A stretch of 64,000 nucleotides of DNA from Chryseobacterium sp. 7 (GTDB lineage Bacteria; Bacteroidota; Bacteroidia; Flavobacteriales; Weeksellaceae): NCBI RefSeq assembly GCF_003663845.1, contig NZ_RCCA01000001.1, positions 1,736,001-1,800,000 on the forward strand. Direction: 5' to 3'. Every line of letters starts with the position of its first letter. The stretch's first letter is position 1. The translations under genes were made by a program, and so were the position numbers. Shown here piece by piece: positions 1 to 8,583 of this stretch. A model generated the notes under the pieces. The model searched no databases and had not been told where the DNA came from. It was given only the letters and a program-made list of their open reading frames with translations.

Positions 1-2247
1 GATAAAGAAGTAATGGCGAATTATATTGCTTTATACGGAGCTCCTGATTTTACCTTTAATGATGATAATCAAGAAGCAGCAAACAATCCGGAAGCTAAAA
101 GGATTTTCGAAGAGCTGAGAGCAAAATATGAAGGCGATTCCATCACTGCAGAAGATTATCTGAAGGTAAAGCCATATGATATTATCAAGGTAAAACGCCC
201 TTCCTTAGCTCAGAATATGGATTATTTTTTCTCCTTTCAAACCGGATATTATTTTGTAAGATATCTGATGTGGAACTTTGTAGGGAGACAAAATGATCTT
301 CAGGGACATATGGAAAATACAAACGGTAACTGGATCTCAGGATTTTCTTTTATTGATAACGCGTTATTGGGAGATCAGGATCATATGCCCGCCAAGTTTA
401 AAAATGAAAGTACCGTAAAGTTTTTCTTTTTGCCATTGATTTTAGGTCTGATTGGTTTCTTTTTCCAGCTCAACAGAGATTTTGGAAGGTTTTATGCCAT
501 GCTTTCGCTGTTTATTCTGACCAGTATGGGAATTGTTTTTTATACCGGAGTAAAACCGTTTGAAGTAAGAGAAAGAGATTATGCCATGGTAGGTTCATTT
601 TATGCCTTTGCCATTTGGATTGGTTTGGGAGCAGGTGCACTTCTCTGGCTGATTCAGTCTAAGGTTAAATCCAATGCAGCTAATAGTATTCTTGGGATCA
701 TATTATTAGGAATTCCTTTTATGATGGGGTTTCAGAATTATACCTCGCACGACAGAAGCAAAAAGACGGCAGCCCGTGATTACGCCTATTCGTTCTTACG
801 TTCGCTGCCTAAAAATGATATCATGTTTATTTATGGTGATAATGATACTTTTCCGGTGTGGGCTATTCAGGAGACGGAAAGATTCAGGGATGATGTGAAA
901 ACGGTCAACTTTACACTTTTAGGCACGCCCTGGAATATTGATCAGGTGAAAAGAAGAACCTACAATGCCATGGGAATTCCAAGTGAACTGACTCATGAAG
1001 AATACAGAGACGGAGCGAATGACGCCGTATATCTGATGACAAAACAGGATTGGGAAAAGATTTTCCAAATGTTGAAAGAGCAGGGAGCACCGGACACTGC
1101 TTTTCAGGAATTCAGAAAATACCTGACTCAGGATTCACTTACTTTAAAAGAGGCTATGAAATTCCTGAAATTAAAATCATCCGAGAAAGACGAGTTGCTG
1201 AAAATGTACGTTGGGGAAAATTATGAAAAATACAATATTCTTCCGGTGAGCAAATTTATTCTTCCTGTAAATAAAGAAAATGCCGTGAAATCTGGAATTA
1301 TTACTAAAGCTGATCTTCCTAACGCTGTAGATCAGATCATGATTAATTATGAAGCGAGCTTACTTTATAAAAACAATCTGATTATGTTGGATATGCTGGC
1401 GAATTTTGATTGGAAACGTTCCATCAACTTCTCTTCAGGCGGAATGTACGACAGCGAAAATATTTTTTATCTGGATGAATATCTTCAGTTTGACGGTTTC
1501 AGCTACAGGCTGGTTCCCATTCACACTCCTCAGAAGCCTGATGGAGACAAAGGAAGGGTAGATGCCAATTCTCTTTATCAGGTGGTGAAAAACTTCAGAT
1601 GGGGGAATTTTAAAGACCTGAGTATTTATTATGATGAAACGGCTACATCTAACATTCTTGGTTACAGAATGTCTGTTAGCAGAGCCGTGTCTGCGCTTGT
1701 AGTAAGCGGGCAGAAAGCTAAAGCATTAGAATTACTGGATCTTGCAGCTAAAGAAATTCCTGTGGAAAAATATAATGATCCGCGTTCATTAAGTGCCATG
1801 GTAACCGGATATATTGCTGCCGGACAGGAACAAAAAGGTCTTCAGCTGGCAGGGACACTCAAGCAAGGGGTATTTGAGGAATATGATTATTACCAAAACC
1901 TTGCTCCTTCATTTAAAGCAATGGCTAAAAGACAGATGAGGTCAAAACCAATGGAATATGCACTTGTTGTTTCAGCGGTTACGGATGGTTACAAAACCTT
2001 GGGAGAGAACGAAAAGGCAAGAGCTTATCTCTTAAAATCAATGGAGCCTATTGATAAGAAATTCAATGTATTTATAAATGGACTTCAGCAAATGGGCAAA
2101 GAAAAAGCAGCCAAAGAAGCTGAAAATGTCCGTCAGATCGCTCCTTTTTATCAGTATTTATTCAATGTGATGGAGCCTTTTGATTCCACGTATTCCAGAA
2201 AAAAAGAAGTTGAAATTACCAATGTGCTAATGAAAGTGACGCAGTAA
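1..2247 (+). CDS. DUF2723 family membrane protein, C-terminal part (5' end outside window)
   Basis: The reading frame is open from base 1, so the gene begins upstream; the ATG at 13 is internal. The 748 visible codons show hydrophobic segments around residues 140-185, 196-216 and 225-242. A soluble region with TPR-like helices follows (about 580-740). This resembles Bacteroidota DUF2723 proteins, which have a multi-membrane N-terminus related to protein O-mannosyltransferases and a long C-terminal domain. The substrate is unknown. Family members usually exceed 1,000 residues, which fits the missing start. A strong terminator follows at 2257-2293. Confidence 0.8.
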   Translation, partial: DKEVMANYIALYGAPDFTFNDDNQEAANNPEAKRIFEELRAKYEGDSITAEDYLKVKPYDIIKVKRPSLAQNMDYFFSFQTGYYFVRYLMWNFVGRQNDLQGHMENTNGNWISGFSFIDNALLGDQDHMPAKFKNESTVKFFFLPLILGLIGFFFQLNRDFGRFYAMLSLFILTSMGIVFYTGVKPFEVRERDYAMVGSFYAFAIWIGLGAGALLWLIQSKVKSNAANSILGIILLGIPFMMGFQNYTSHDRSKKTAARDYAYSFLRSLPKNDIMFIYGDNDTFPVWAIQETERFRDDVKTVNFTLLGTPWNIDQVKRRTYNAMGIPSELTHEEYRDGANDAVYLMTKQDWEKIFQMLKEQGAPDTAFQEFRKYLTQDSLTLKEAMKFLKLKSSEKDELLKMYVGENYEKYNILPVSKFILPVNKENAVKSGIITKADLPNAVDQIMINYEASLLYKNNLIMLDMLANFDWKRSINFSSGGMYDSENIFYLDEYLQFDGFSYRLVPIHTPQKPDGDKGRVDANSLYQVVKNFRWGNFKDLSIYYDETATSNILGYRMSVSRAVSALVVSGQKAKALELLDLAAKEIPVEKYNDPRSLSAMVTGYIAAGQEQKGLQLAGTLKQGVFEEYDYYQNLAPSFKAMAKRQMRSKPMEYALVVSAVTDGYKTLGENEKARAYLLKSMEPIDKKFNVFINGLQQMGKEKAAKEAENVRQIAPFYQYLFNVMEPFDSTYSRKKEVEITNVLMKVTQ

Positions 2248-2256
2248 ATCTTAAAT

Positions 2257-2293
2257 AAAAGCCTTTAAATTCAATATTTAAAGGCTTTTTTAA
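2257..2293 (+). terminator. Intrinsic terminator after the DUF2723 gene
   Basis: A 14-bp stem (arms 2257-2270 and 2275-2288) with a 4-base loop is followed by a run of T. It lies 10 bases after the stop codon. Confidence 0.85.
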
Positions 2294-2316
2294 TGTAAGT
2301 GGAATATTATTTTATA

Positions 2317-2483
2317 GACGCAAAGAATTAAATGCTTGATTCTATATATTGAGGGAGCAAAGAGGTTTGATCAATTTCATTGATCATTTTTAAGCGAATG
2401 TATTACCATAAAGTTTAATCTGCGACAAAGCCGCTCATCTTTACTCTCTTAAAATTATAAGAATCACAGATGAAACTTTGCCT
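2317..2483. repeat. Degenerate MITE-like intergenic repeat, copy 1
   Basis: About 167 bp bounded by GACGCAAAG (2317-2325) and an imperfect inverse, ACTTTGCC (2475-2482). A partner at 51187-51349 has the same length, better ends and a shared internal TATTGAGG..GCAAAG segment. No coding sequence is seen. It lies just downstream of the truncated NO reductase gene. Confidence 0.45.
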
Positions 2484-2512
2484 TTAATAAAATAAGTTTG
2501 ATCAGATTTGAA

Positions 2513-3001
2513 TCATTTATCATTCATAAATAATTTTGAATAATACTGTGCAAGCTGTTTCTGCACTTCAGTCCTTTCAAGAGAGAATACAATTTCATTT
2601 TTACTCTCGTTAAAAGTATTGGTACGGAGCTCTTTTTTCAGCAATACCTTATATTTTGCCTGTTCTTCATCCTGAAGATCTTTATAAATCTTCCCGTCCT
2701 TTTTGGCCAGTTCATTAAGCAGGAGAACAGATTCGCGGTGAAGGTAATCTGTTGTCCAGTCCGGAGCAATACAGGCACCGTGTCCCCAGATACTTCCCAC
2801 CGTTTGTCCACCAATAGTCTGCCAGACGTTCTGTCCGTCTTTAATATCCTGTGCGGTTGCAATCAAGGTTCTGTCTGTGCTTACTACTTTGTCCGGAATT
2901 GGTGGTATTTTTCTGTAAATTTCAGTTCCATAGAAGATCAATACAGCAAATGAAGCAATCATTACTACAGCAAGCCATATCCAAAGTTTTTTAGGTGTCA
3001 T
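2513..3001 (-). pseudogene. norB: Quinol-dependent nitric oxide reductase, 3'-truncated remnant
   Basis: Only 162 residues remain. They match the start of quinol-type NO reductase (qNOR): an N-terminal transmembrane helix (about residues 8-27), then the periplasmic cytochrome-c-like domain with the conserved IGGQTVGSIWGHG stretch near residues 62-75. The full enzyme is about 750 residues, and the remaining helices with the haem/non-haem iron site are absent. The frame ends cleanly at TGA after FMNDK, and no later qNOR coding is seen before the neighbouring terminator. It is the last gene of the operon, 13 bp after ric. The fragment cannot reduce NO. It may be a recent deletion remnant, or a membrane-anchored domain kept for another role. 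Confidence 0.75.
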
Positions 3002-3014
3002 TCTGTATTAAATT

Positions 3015-3740
3015 TTAAGATTCAACGGCAAATTCTCTCTCCAGTCGGATGGCTTTTGGGAAAAGGATGTTATTCTCAAGGTGAATGTGTTTATGCAGAT
3101 CATTTTCGAAATCCTTAAGCATGGCAAAAGCTACTTTATAGGTGTTGCAGGCATCTGCCGGCGGAAGATATTCATTGGTGATTTCTTCAATCCTTCTGAA
3201 ACGGTCGCCTTCTATGGTATGATCATGTTCCATCATATGAACCGGATTTTCTACAGTTCCGAAATGAGGTTTTTGAAGGGCACTGCCGGATAGTTTAGCT
3301 TTTACCATATTCTTTACAAATGGGAACAGTATCAGTTCTTCTTTTTTCATATGAGCAGCCAGATCGCGTGCTGATTCATTAAATAAAGAATTGATTTCAA
3401 ACAGCTCGGGATGTCTTCCTCCGTGTACTTTGCACAATTTATCAAGAAATGCCTGCAAAACGGGCGTTTTTTCTTCTACGTAACGGTGATGGGTTTTCTC
3501 AATATAGTCTGTGAGAAGATCCAGCGGCCAGCTGTTGAAATCTATTTCAGAACCTTCATTTTTGGGAAGGGCTTCCAGTTCTTCATAAATTTTTTCGGGA
3601 GCAAGTTTCTTATTGCTGCATGCTTCCTCAATGGTTCTTCCGCCTTTACAGCAGAAATCAATACCATGTCTTTTAAAAATTGCGGCTGTTCTGAAATCTT
3701 CAGCAACCATATTGCCTATAAAGTCTGTTTTTGTATTCAT
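3015..3740 (-). CDS. ric: Iron-sulfur cluster repair di-iron protein (RIC/ScdA/YtfE family)
   Basis: This 241-residue protein has the ScdA_N (DUF542) domain at about residues 5-60, with the diagnostic FCCKGG (Cys30, Cys31). A hemerythrin-like domain follows with histidines in THHRYV, HGGRH, AAHMKKEE, EHDHT and KHIHLENN, the expected di-iron ligands. Family members repair Fe-S clusters damaged by NO or peroxide in the cytoplasm. It sits between the cytochrome c gene and the NO reductase remnant, under an NsrR-like regulator. A 10-6-10 inverted repeat at 3741-3766 lies directly before the start codon. Family assignment is firm; the exact iron-donor role is inferred. Confidence 0.93.
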   Translation of the reverse strand: MNTKTDFIGNMVAEDFRTAAIFKRHGIDFCCKGGRTIEEACSNKKLAPEKIYEELEALPKNEGSEIDFNSWPLDLLTDYIEKTHHRYVEEKTPVLQAFLDKLCKVHGGRHPELFEINSLFNESARDLAAHMKKEELILFPFVKNMVKAKLSGSALQKPHFGTVENPVHMMEHDHTIEGDRFRRIEEITNEYLPPADACNTYKVAFAMLKDFENDLHKHIHLENNILFPKAIRLEREFAVES

Positions 3741-3766
3741 AATATAATACTTTTTTGTCTTTTATT
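3741..3766. promoter_or_regulatory. Putative NsrR/Rrf2 operator upstream of ric
   Basis: The right arm GTCTTTTATT (3757-3766) is identical to that of the site at 5186-5211. The 6-bp spacer is the same length and the left arm matches 7 of 10 positions. It abuts the ric start codon and overlaps the end of the cytochrome gene. Confidence 0.5.
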
Positions 3767-4193
3767 ATTTTTTGAGGGATAAAATATATTTTACCATCTG
3801 TTTGGCATTTTCTTTACTTAATCCTTCATGAGGAGCCATGGGAATTTCTCCCCAATTGCCTTTACCACCGTCAATGATTTTCTGTGCCAGCATATCAAGA
3901 TCCGCATCCGTATACTTTGCGGCAACTTCCTGATAAGAAGGACCTATTAATTTGGAATCTATTGTATGGCAGGTAAGGCAGTCGGTTCCTTCTATTAATT
4001 TCAATCCTTCGTGTTTCGATGCATCTGTGGAAGCAGGAACTTCCGGCGCTGTTTCTACTGGTTGTGGCTCAATATTTTTTTGTGCAGAATAAGATTCCAG
4101 TTGTGGAATAGGAGTGGTTTCTGTTTTGGAATATGAAAATAATATTGCGATTATAATTAATGTGTTTATAGTTTTGATAATTAATGTTTTCAT
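3765..4193 (-). CDS. Small c-type cytochrome (class I, exported)
   Basis: The 142-residue protein starts with a hydrophobic signal segment (about residues 1-22) and a Pro/Glu-rich linker. A single-haem domain follows, with CLTCH as the covalent haem site and a later Met in IPMAPH as the likely sixth ligand. This is the cytochrome c551/c552 type found as a periplasmic electron carrier. Its place between the membrane protein and ric suggests electron transfer linked to NO or respiration. With the reductase truncated, its present partner is unknown. Confidence 0.88.
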   Translation of the reverse strand: MKTLIIKTINTLIIIAILFSYSKTETTPIPQLESYSAQKNIEPQPVETAPEVPASTDASKHEGLKLIEGTDCLTCHTIDSKLIGPSYQEVAAKYTDADLDMLAQKIIDGGKGNWGEIPMAPHEGLSKENAKQMVKYILSLKK

Positions 4194-4208
4194 AATGAAT
4201 CGTGCTTG

Positions 4209-4658
4209 TTATTGAACTGTACTTTTTTTGAATTGTAAAGTGATGGCTATGATAAGCAACAATGCTTTTACGGTTTCAGCATAAATAAAATAGTTGTGCA
4301 ATGGAGTAGGAGATACTATTTTTCCTGATGAAAGCAAGTCGACACGAGAATCCAATACAGGAAGCATCCAGAAATGCTCTAAAGCAAGCAGGAAAAATAA
4401 AACAGCCAGAATTATAAAATCAATTTTCGTATAATTTCTTCGGCTGATGAGTATCAGAGCGAGTATTGCAATAAGAAATCCCCATTGTATTTTTGAAGAG
4501 AGTCCAAACATAAGTTTTCCCAGTCCTAGCGCTGTTGGAAGAGTAATCCCGGGAACCTGAAACTTCAATGGAGTTTCCAGAAAGCTGATGGTCATAAACA
4601 TTCCGGTCATTAGACAGAATAACATTAGTACAAGTGGATTTTTAAGATATAATTTCAT
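4209..4658 (-). CDS. Four-helix membrane protein of the NO-stress operon, function unknown
   Basis: The 149-residue protein has about four hydrophobic segments (residues 8-27, 57-72, 80-95 and 125-142) and no recognised catalytic motif. It is co-oriented with the cytochrome gene, with a 15-bp gap. An inverted repeat matching the regulator's own operator lies at 4674-4699, just upstream. Placement implies a role in the NO response or in supporting the reductase. I do not recognise the family with certainty. Confidence 0.7.
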   Translation of the reverse strand: MKLYLKNPLVLMLFCLMTGMFMTISFLETPLKFQVPGITLPTALGLGKLMFGLSSKIQWGFLIAILALILISRRNYTKIDFIILAVLFFLLALEHFWMLPVLDSRVDLLSSGKIVSPTPLHNYFIYAETVKALLLIIAITLQFKKSTVQ

Positions 4659-4673
4659 GATAATTTATTTAAT

Positions 4674-4699
4674 ATTAAAAGATCTTTTTATCTTTTATT
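4674..4699. promoter_or_regulatory. Putative NsrR/Rrf2 operator upstream of the membrane protein gene
   Basis: Arms ATTAAAAGAT (4674-4683) and ATCTTTTATT (4690-4699) are separated by 6 bp. This is nearly the same sequence and spacing as the repeat at 5186-5211. Confidence 0.6.
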
Positions 4700-4713
4700 A
4701 AGTTAAATTTTTT

Positions 4714-5145
4714 TTAAGCCTTCAAATGGGTAAGCTGCAAGTCCAGATTATCAACAAACATTTGAATTTTTGAAGTTTCAAGCATGATTCGCAGATCCTG
4801 TCTGATGCTTTTGAACTGATCATGAAGCGGGCACGGATGTGTTTCAGAACATTGGTCAAGCCCAAGACCACACCCGATGAAAAGCTTATCTCCATCAATT
4901 TCTCTTACAATATCAGCAATGGAAGTATTCAGGTTTTTCTGATCCATATAAAAACCTCCATTAGGGCCTTTGGCTGATTGTACAAATCCTTTTCTGCTCA
5001 GATCCTGTAAAATTTTAGCAATAAAATGTTCCGGTGAATGGATACTTTTTGAGATGTCTTTAATCCCGACCCTGCTGTCATTTTTAGACTGCTGGGCAAT
5101 ATAGATCAAAGCTCTTAAAGCATATTCACAGGTTTTTGAAAACAT
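4714..5145 (-). CDS. Rrf2-family NO/Fe-S-sensing regulator, NsrR-like
   Basis: The 143-residue protein has the Rrf2 winged-helix start (MFSKTCEYALRALIYIA). It also has three cysteines, Cys92, Cys99 and Cys105, spaced as in Fe-S-binding NsrR/IscR proteins (C-x6-C-x5-C). NsrR holds an Fe-S cluster that NO destroys, which releases target promoters. Its own promoter has a TATATTTG -7 box (5165-5172 read on the minus strand) and an inverted repeat at 5186-5211, suggesting autoregulation. It heads the ric/cytochrome/norB operon, which supports NO as the signal. IscR-like function is the alternative. Confidence 0.87.
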   Translation of the reverse strand: MFSKTCEYALRALIYIAQQSKNDSRVGIKDISKSIHSPEHFIAKILQDLSRKGFVQSAKGPNGGFYMDQKNLNTSIADIVREIDGDKLFIGCGLGLDQCSETHPCPLHDQFKSIRQDLRIMLETSKIQMFVDNLDLQLTHLKA

Positions 5146-5164
5146 TTTACTGGGTTTTATGAGA

Positions 5165-5211
5165 CAAATATAGAAAGATATTTTTAATAAAAGATAAATT
5201 AGTCTTTTATT
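5165..5211 (-). promoter_or_regulatory. Promoter and operator of the NsrR-like gene
   Basis: The minus strand carries TATATTTG at 5172-5165, a perfect TAnnTTTG -7 element. Upstream is the inverted repeat AATAAAAGAT (5186-5195), 6 bp, GTCTTTTATT (5202-5211), in the -33 region. The same motif recurs at 4674-4699 and, weaker, at 3741-3766. Confidence 0.6.
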
Positions 5212-5248
5212 TTTTTCTTAAATCTGATGAAGATCATTTCTAAGCTGT

Positions 5249-6061
5249 CTATCCCAACATGTTTTGGGTCGCTTTATTACTCTTTCTCAAATCCGATGGC
5301 CTCGATTGCGTAAATTCATGAAAAGTATCACTAAAGGCGCTGATAGAGCTGTAGCCCACATCATCAGCAATTTCATTGATAGGCTTGTCTGTATTTAAAA
5401 GCAATTCAATGGCTTTGATGATTCTTAATGTTTTCAGATATTGGAGAAAAGAAATGTCCATATCTGCTTTGAAAAGTCGGGAAAGAGAGCGCTCACTCAG
5501 TCCAAATCTGTTGCTTACACTGGCTAAGGTTAGTTTTTCTCCTATATTCCATTCCAGATAAGATACAATTTTCATCATCTGTTTATTATGGGTGGCAGGA
5601 AGAATAATAGGCAATGGCTGTTTATGAGTTTTAGGAAGTATCTTTTTTAAAGCCACTAAAAATTCAAAATTTTCATCTCTTGCAGTCACATGCTTTTCAT
5701 CCCAGATTTCAGTATACTTAATCATCTGAATCAGAAGTTCTGATGCCGGATAAATTCCCAGCCGGTTATAGAAAGGATCTGCGGAATCATCATGGGCATA
5801 AAAATAAAGCGATCTCAGGACAGTGGCGGTATATCCGATCTCTAAAATATGTTCCATCCCCTGTGGAATCCAGAAGAAATGTCTTGCAGGAACCACATAG
5901 GTTCTGTTATTGATCGTAATATACGCAATTCCTCCTTCTACATAGCTCAGCTGTCCCTTTGTATGTTTATGAAAAGGGATCAGTTTTTCCGATTTTTCGT
6001 GCATTACAAATACACTTTTATCGTCTTTATCAATGTCTGGAAGTGCGGCAATTAATCCCAT
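5249..6061 (-). CDS. AraC-family regulator with N-terminal cupin domain
   Basis: The 270-residue protein has an AraC_binding cupin-like half (about residues 15-110, with PARHFFWIPQGMEH) and a C-terminal double HTH (about 165-262) ending in GYSSISAFSDTFHEFTQSRPSDLRK. It is divergent from the TolC/HlyD/MFS export operon, with about 130 bp between starts, so it probably controls that operon. The ligand is unknown. A perfect -7 box for this gene lies at 6095-6088 (minus strand). Confidence 0.9.
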   Translation of the reverse strand: MGLIAALPDIDKDDKSVFVMHEKSEKLIPFHKHTKGQLSYVEGGIAYITINNRTYVVPARHFFWIPQGMEHILEIGYTATVLRSLYFYAHDDSADPFYNRLGIYPASELLIQMIKYTEIWDEKHVTARDENFEFLVALKKILPKTHKQPLPIILPATHNKQMMKIVSYLEWNIGEKLTLASVSNRFGLSERSLSRLFKADMDISFLQYLKTLRIIKAIELLLNTDKPINEIADDVGYSSISAFSDTFHEFTQSRPSDLRKSNKATQNMLG

Positions 6062-6087
6062 AAAAGTTTAAAGTTTCAAATAAAATA

Positions 6088-6167
6088 CAAATATAATCAT
6101 TTGGCCGGAATCATGTAAAAGTTGACTATTTTAGATAAATAAAATTTACGGATTACCAATAAATTTG
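6088..6167. promoter_or_regulatory. Divergent promoter region, AraC regulator / TolC operon
   Basis: The minus-strand TATATTTG (6095-6088) faces the AraC gene and the plus-strand TAAATTTG (6160-6167) faces the TolC gene. Both fit TAnnTTTG. No well-placed TTG (-33) is seen for either, which suits an activator-dependent promoter. Confidence 0.45.
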
Positions 6168-6191
6168 CAGTGCAATAATTCAAAAATTCAA

Positions 6192-7514
6192 ATGAAAACT
6201 TATGTCGCCGGATTGCTGATGGTTGGAATTTCCTACACCCTATCAGCTCAAACCGGCAGTCCAGCAAAGGATACCATACGTCTCTCCCTAAAAGACGCGT
6301 GGCAAAAAGCGGAAGAAAACAGCCGTCATATCAGAATCAATACCATCAGTGCAGACATTGCCGAAGCCGAAGTAAAAGATGCTAAAAGAGAGCGTCTGCC
6401 GGAAATTGATGTAAAAGGTTCGGTAGAAAAAGCATCCAACATTCCTATCTATGAAAACGGAATTTTTTCCAAACCCACACAGCATGAAGTGATCCATACG
6501 CTTTACAGGGCTGGCGCAGATTTTTACCTGAACATTTATAACGGAAATAAGCTGAATCTTAAGATCAAAGAAAACCAGACGCTTCAAAAGATTAAGGATA
6601 TTCAGAAGGAACAGTCAGTTTCTGATATTCATTACAAAACGGCAGGGCTTTATCTTGAACTCCAGAAAACTTTAATTTTCAGAGATCTGATAAAACAGGA
6701 TATAGAAGATCAAAAGACACAACTCAAAGAAATACAGTCTCTTTATAAAAACGGTGTGGTTTTAAAAAGTGATGTTTTAAGAATTGATCTGGAACTTTCA
6801 AAAAGAAAAATGACTCTCATTACTATAGAAAATGATATTCTGATCGCTACCCAAAAACTGAATATAATTCTCGGAATCCCTGATGACCAGGTGATAATTC
6901 CCGAAGCACCCATTAATCAGTGGAATGAAAACACTACCTACAATGAATATCTGAAACTGGCACTGGATCACTCTTTCAACTATCATGTCTCTGAACAGCA
7001 GACAGAATTGAGTAAACTGAAAGTAAAGCAGGTAAAAGCCAATGTACGCCCTAAAATTGGGATGTATGGCGAATTTTATTATGCCAATCCACAGATTTTC
7101 CTTTATCCCTATAATCCCTATTGGTACTCATTGGGAATTGTAGGAATTAAGGCTTCATTTTCCATTTCTTCCCTTTATCATAATACAAATAAACTAAAAG
7201 CGGCACAGCTGGAATTTGAAAAAGAAGAAGAGGCACACAAGAATACGGAAGATCAGGTAAGACAGCAGGTGAAAGAAGCTTATTTAAGATACCAGGAAGC
7301 CCTTGAACAGATAAAAGTAGCAGAAGCGAATGTCATTCAGGCCAAAGAGAATGCGCGTATCATTAAAAATACCTATTTCAGCCAGACTTCTCTTATTACA
7401 GAACTGCTGGATGCTGATATACAGCTGATTCAGACGAAATTTGAACTGGAAGCGGCCAAAATTATGGCTCAAAACAATTACTATTTATTACAAAACATCA
7501 CAGGCATTTTATAA
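6192..7514 (+). CDS. TolC-family outer membrane efflux protein
   Basis: The 440-residue protein begins MKTYVAGLLMVGISYTLSAQ, a signal peptide. ATG 6192 is preferred over an upstream TTG (6165) that would bury the signal. The outer-membrane-efflux fold spans the rest, with two long coiled-coil repeats (about residues 35-225 and 240-440). It forms the outer-membrane channel of a tripartite exporter. The HlyD-type adaptor follows 4 bp later, then an MFS pump, so the three form one operon of the EmrAB-TolC kind. Confidence 0.92.
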   Translation: MKTYVAGLLMVGISYTLSAQTGSPAKDTIRLSLKDAWQKAEENSRHIRINTISADIAEAEVKDAKRERLPEIDVKGSVEKASNIPIYENGIFSKPTQHEVIHTLYRAGADFYLNIYNGNKLNLKIKENQTLQKIKDIQKEQSVSDIHYKTAGLYLELQKTLIFRDLIKQDIEDQKTQLKEIQSLYKNGVVLKSDVLRIDLELSKRKMTLITIENDILIATQKLNIILGIPDDQVIIPEAPINQWNENTTYNEYLKLALDHSFNYHVSEQQTELSKLKVKQVKANVRPKIGMYGEFYYANPQIFLYPYNPYWYSLGIVGIKASFSISSLYHNTNKLKAAQLEFEKEEEAHKNTEDQVRQQVKEAYLRYQEALEQIKVAEANVIQAKENARIIKNTYFSQTSLITELLDADIQLIQTKFELEAAKIMAQNNYYLLQNITGIL

Positions 7515-7518
7515 TACC

Positions 7519-8583
7519 ATGAAAAAAAAATATACACCCACCGATAGATTAATCACCAAGATAACAGGATGGATTTCAGTTCTGATTGTAGCTGCACTTG
7601 CCGTTTGGGGTGGTTTTACCCTCAAAAATTACTATGCTTATGAGCAGACTAATGATGCGCAGGTTCAGGAATATGTCAATCCGGTTATTTCGAGAGCCGG
7701 AGGGTTTATTGTAGCGGTAAAGTTTGAAGAAAATCAGGAGGTCAAAAAAGGAGATACTCTTTTGATTATTGATAACCGTGAATATATTCTTCAGGAAAAG
7801 CAGACTCAGGCAGCCATTCAGAAAGCCCGTGCCCAATTGAGAGTGTTGGAAAGCACTACAGGAACTACAGAAAAAGAAGCCGCCGCAGCAATGGCTCAGG
7901 TAGATGCCAGCAAAGCGAAAGTCTGGAAACAGCAGCTTGATTATAACAGGTATAAAAAGCTTTACGATGAAGAATCTGCCACCAAACAACGCCTTGAAGA
8001 CGTAAAAGCAACACTGGATGTAAATGAAAGCGATTATAAATCTTCACAGGATAATTATGCAGCTTCTGTGTCTAAAATCAAAGATATTCAGGCTGAAAAA
8101 ACGGTTGTTTTAGCCGAAATTGCAAGACTGGAAGCCTTACTGGACCGCCATAAGCTTGATGTAAGCTATACCGCTGTAACGGCAGCTTATAACGGAAGAA
8201 TGGGACGCAGAACCGTTGAGGTTGGGCAAATGATTGATGCCGGAGAAACACTGGCATTTATTGTCAATAATGAAACTGATAAATGGGTAGTGGCCAATTA
8301 TAAAGAGACCCAAATCAAAGATATGCACATTGGTGATCATGTGAAAATTGTTGCAGATTCGTATCCGGACAGAGAATTTAAAGGGACGATAATCTCACTT
8401 TCTCCCGCAACAGGATCAAGTTTTTCATTGCTTCCGCCTGATAATTCTACCGGAAATTATGTGAAAATTGTACAGCGTATCCCTGTAAGAATTAAAGTAG
8501 ACGGAATAAGAAAAGATATTGATATTCTGAAAGTAGGAATGAACGTGAATGTATATGCTGATAAAAAGCATTCCAATGGTTAA
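7519..8583 (+). CDS. HlyD/EmrA-type periplasmic adaptor
   Basis: The 354-residue protein has one N-terminal membrane anchor (about residues 15-38), a biotinyl-lipoyl-like half (NPVISRAGGFIVAVKFEENQ), a long coiled-coil hairpin (about 95-205), then the second lipoyl half and beta-barrel. ATG 7519 is chosen because the longer frame starts inside the TolC gene. It bridges the inner-membrane MFS pump to the TolC channel. Its end overlaps the next start by 8 bp, which indicates translational coupling. Confidence 0.92.
   Translation: MKKKYTPTDRLITKITGWISVLIVAALAVWGGFTLKNYYAYEQTNDAQVQEYVNPVISRAGGFIVAVKFEENQEVKKGDTLLIIDNREYILQEKQTQAAIQKARAQLRVLESTTGTTEKEAAAAMAQVDASKAKVWKQQLDYNRYKKLYDEESATKQRLEDVKATLDVNESDYKSSQDNYAASVSKIKDIQAEKTVVLAEIARLEALLDRHKLDVSYTAVTAAYNGRMGRRTVEVGQMIDAGETLAFIVNNETDKWVVANYKETQIKDMHIGDHVKIVADSYPDREFKGTIISLSPATGSSFSLLPPDNSTGNYVKIVQRIPVRIKVDGIRKDIDILKVGMNVNVYADKKHSNG

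Noticed and set aside
6165..6191. A TTG start for the TolC-family gene
   Set aside because: It overlaps the TAAATTTG promoter box and would bury the signal peptide that begins at ATG 6192.
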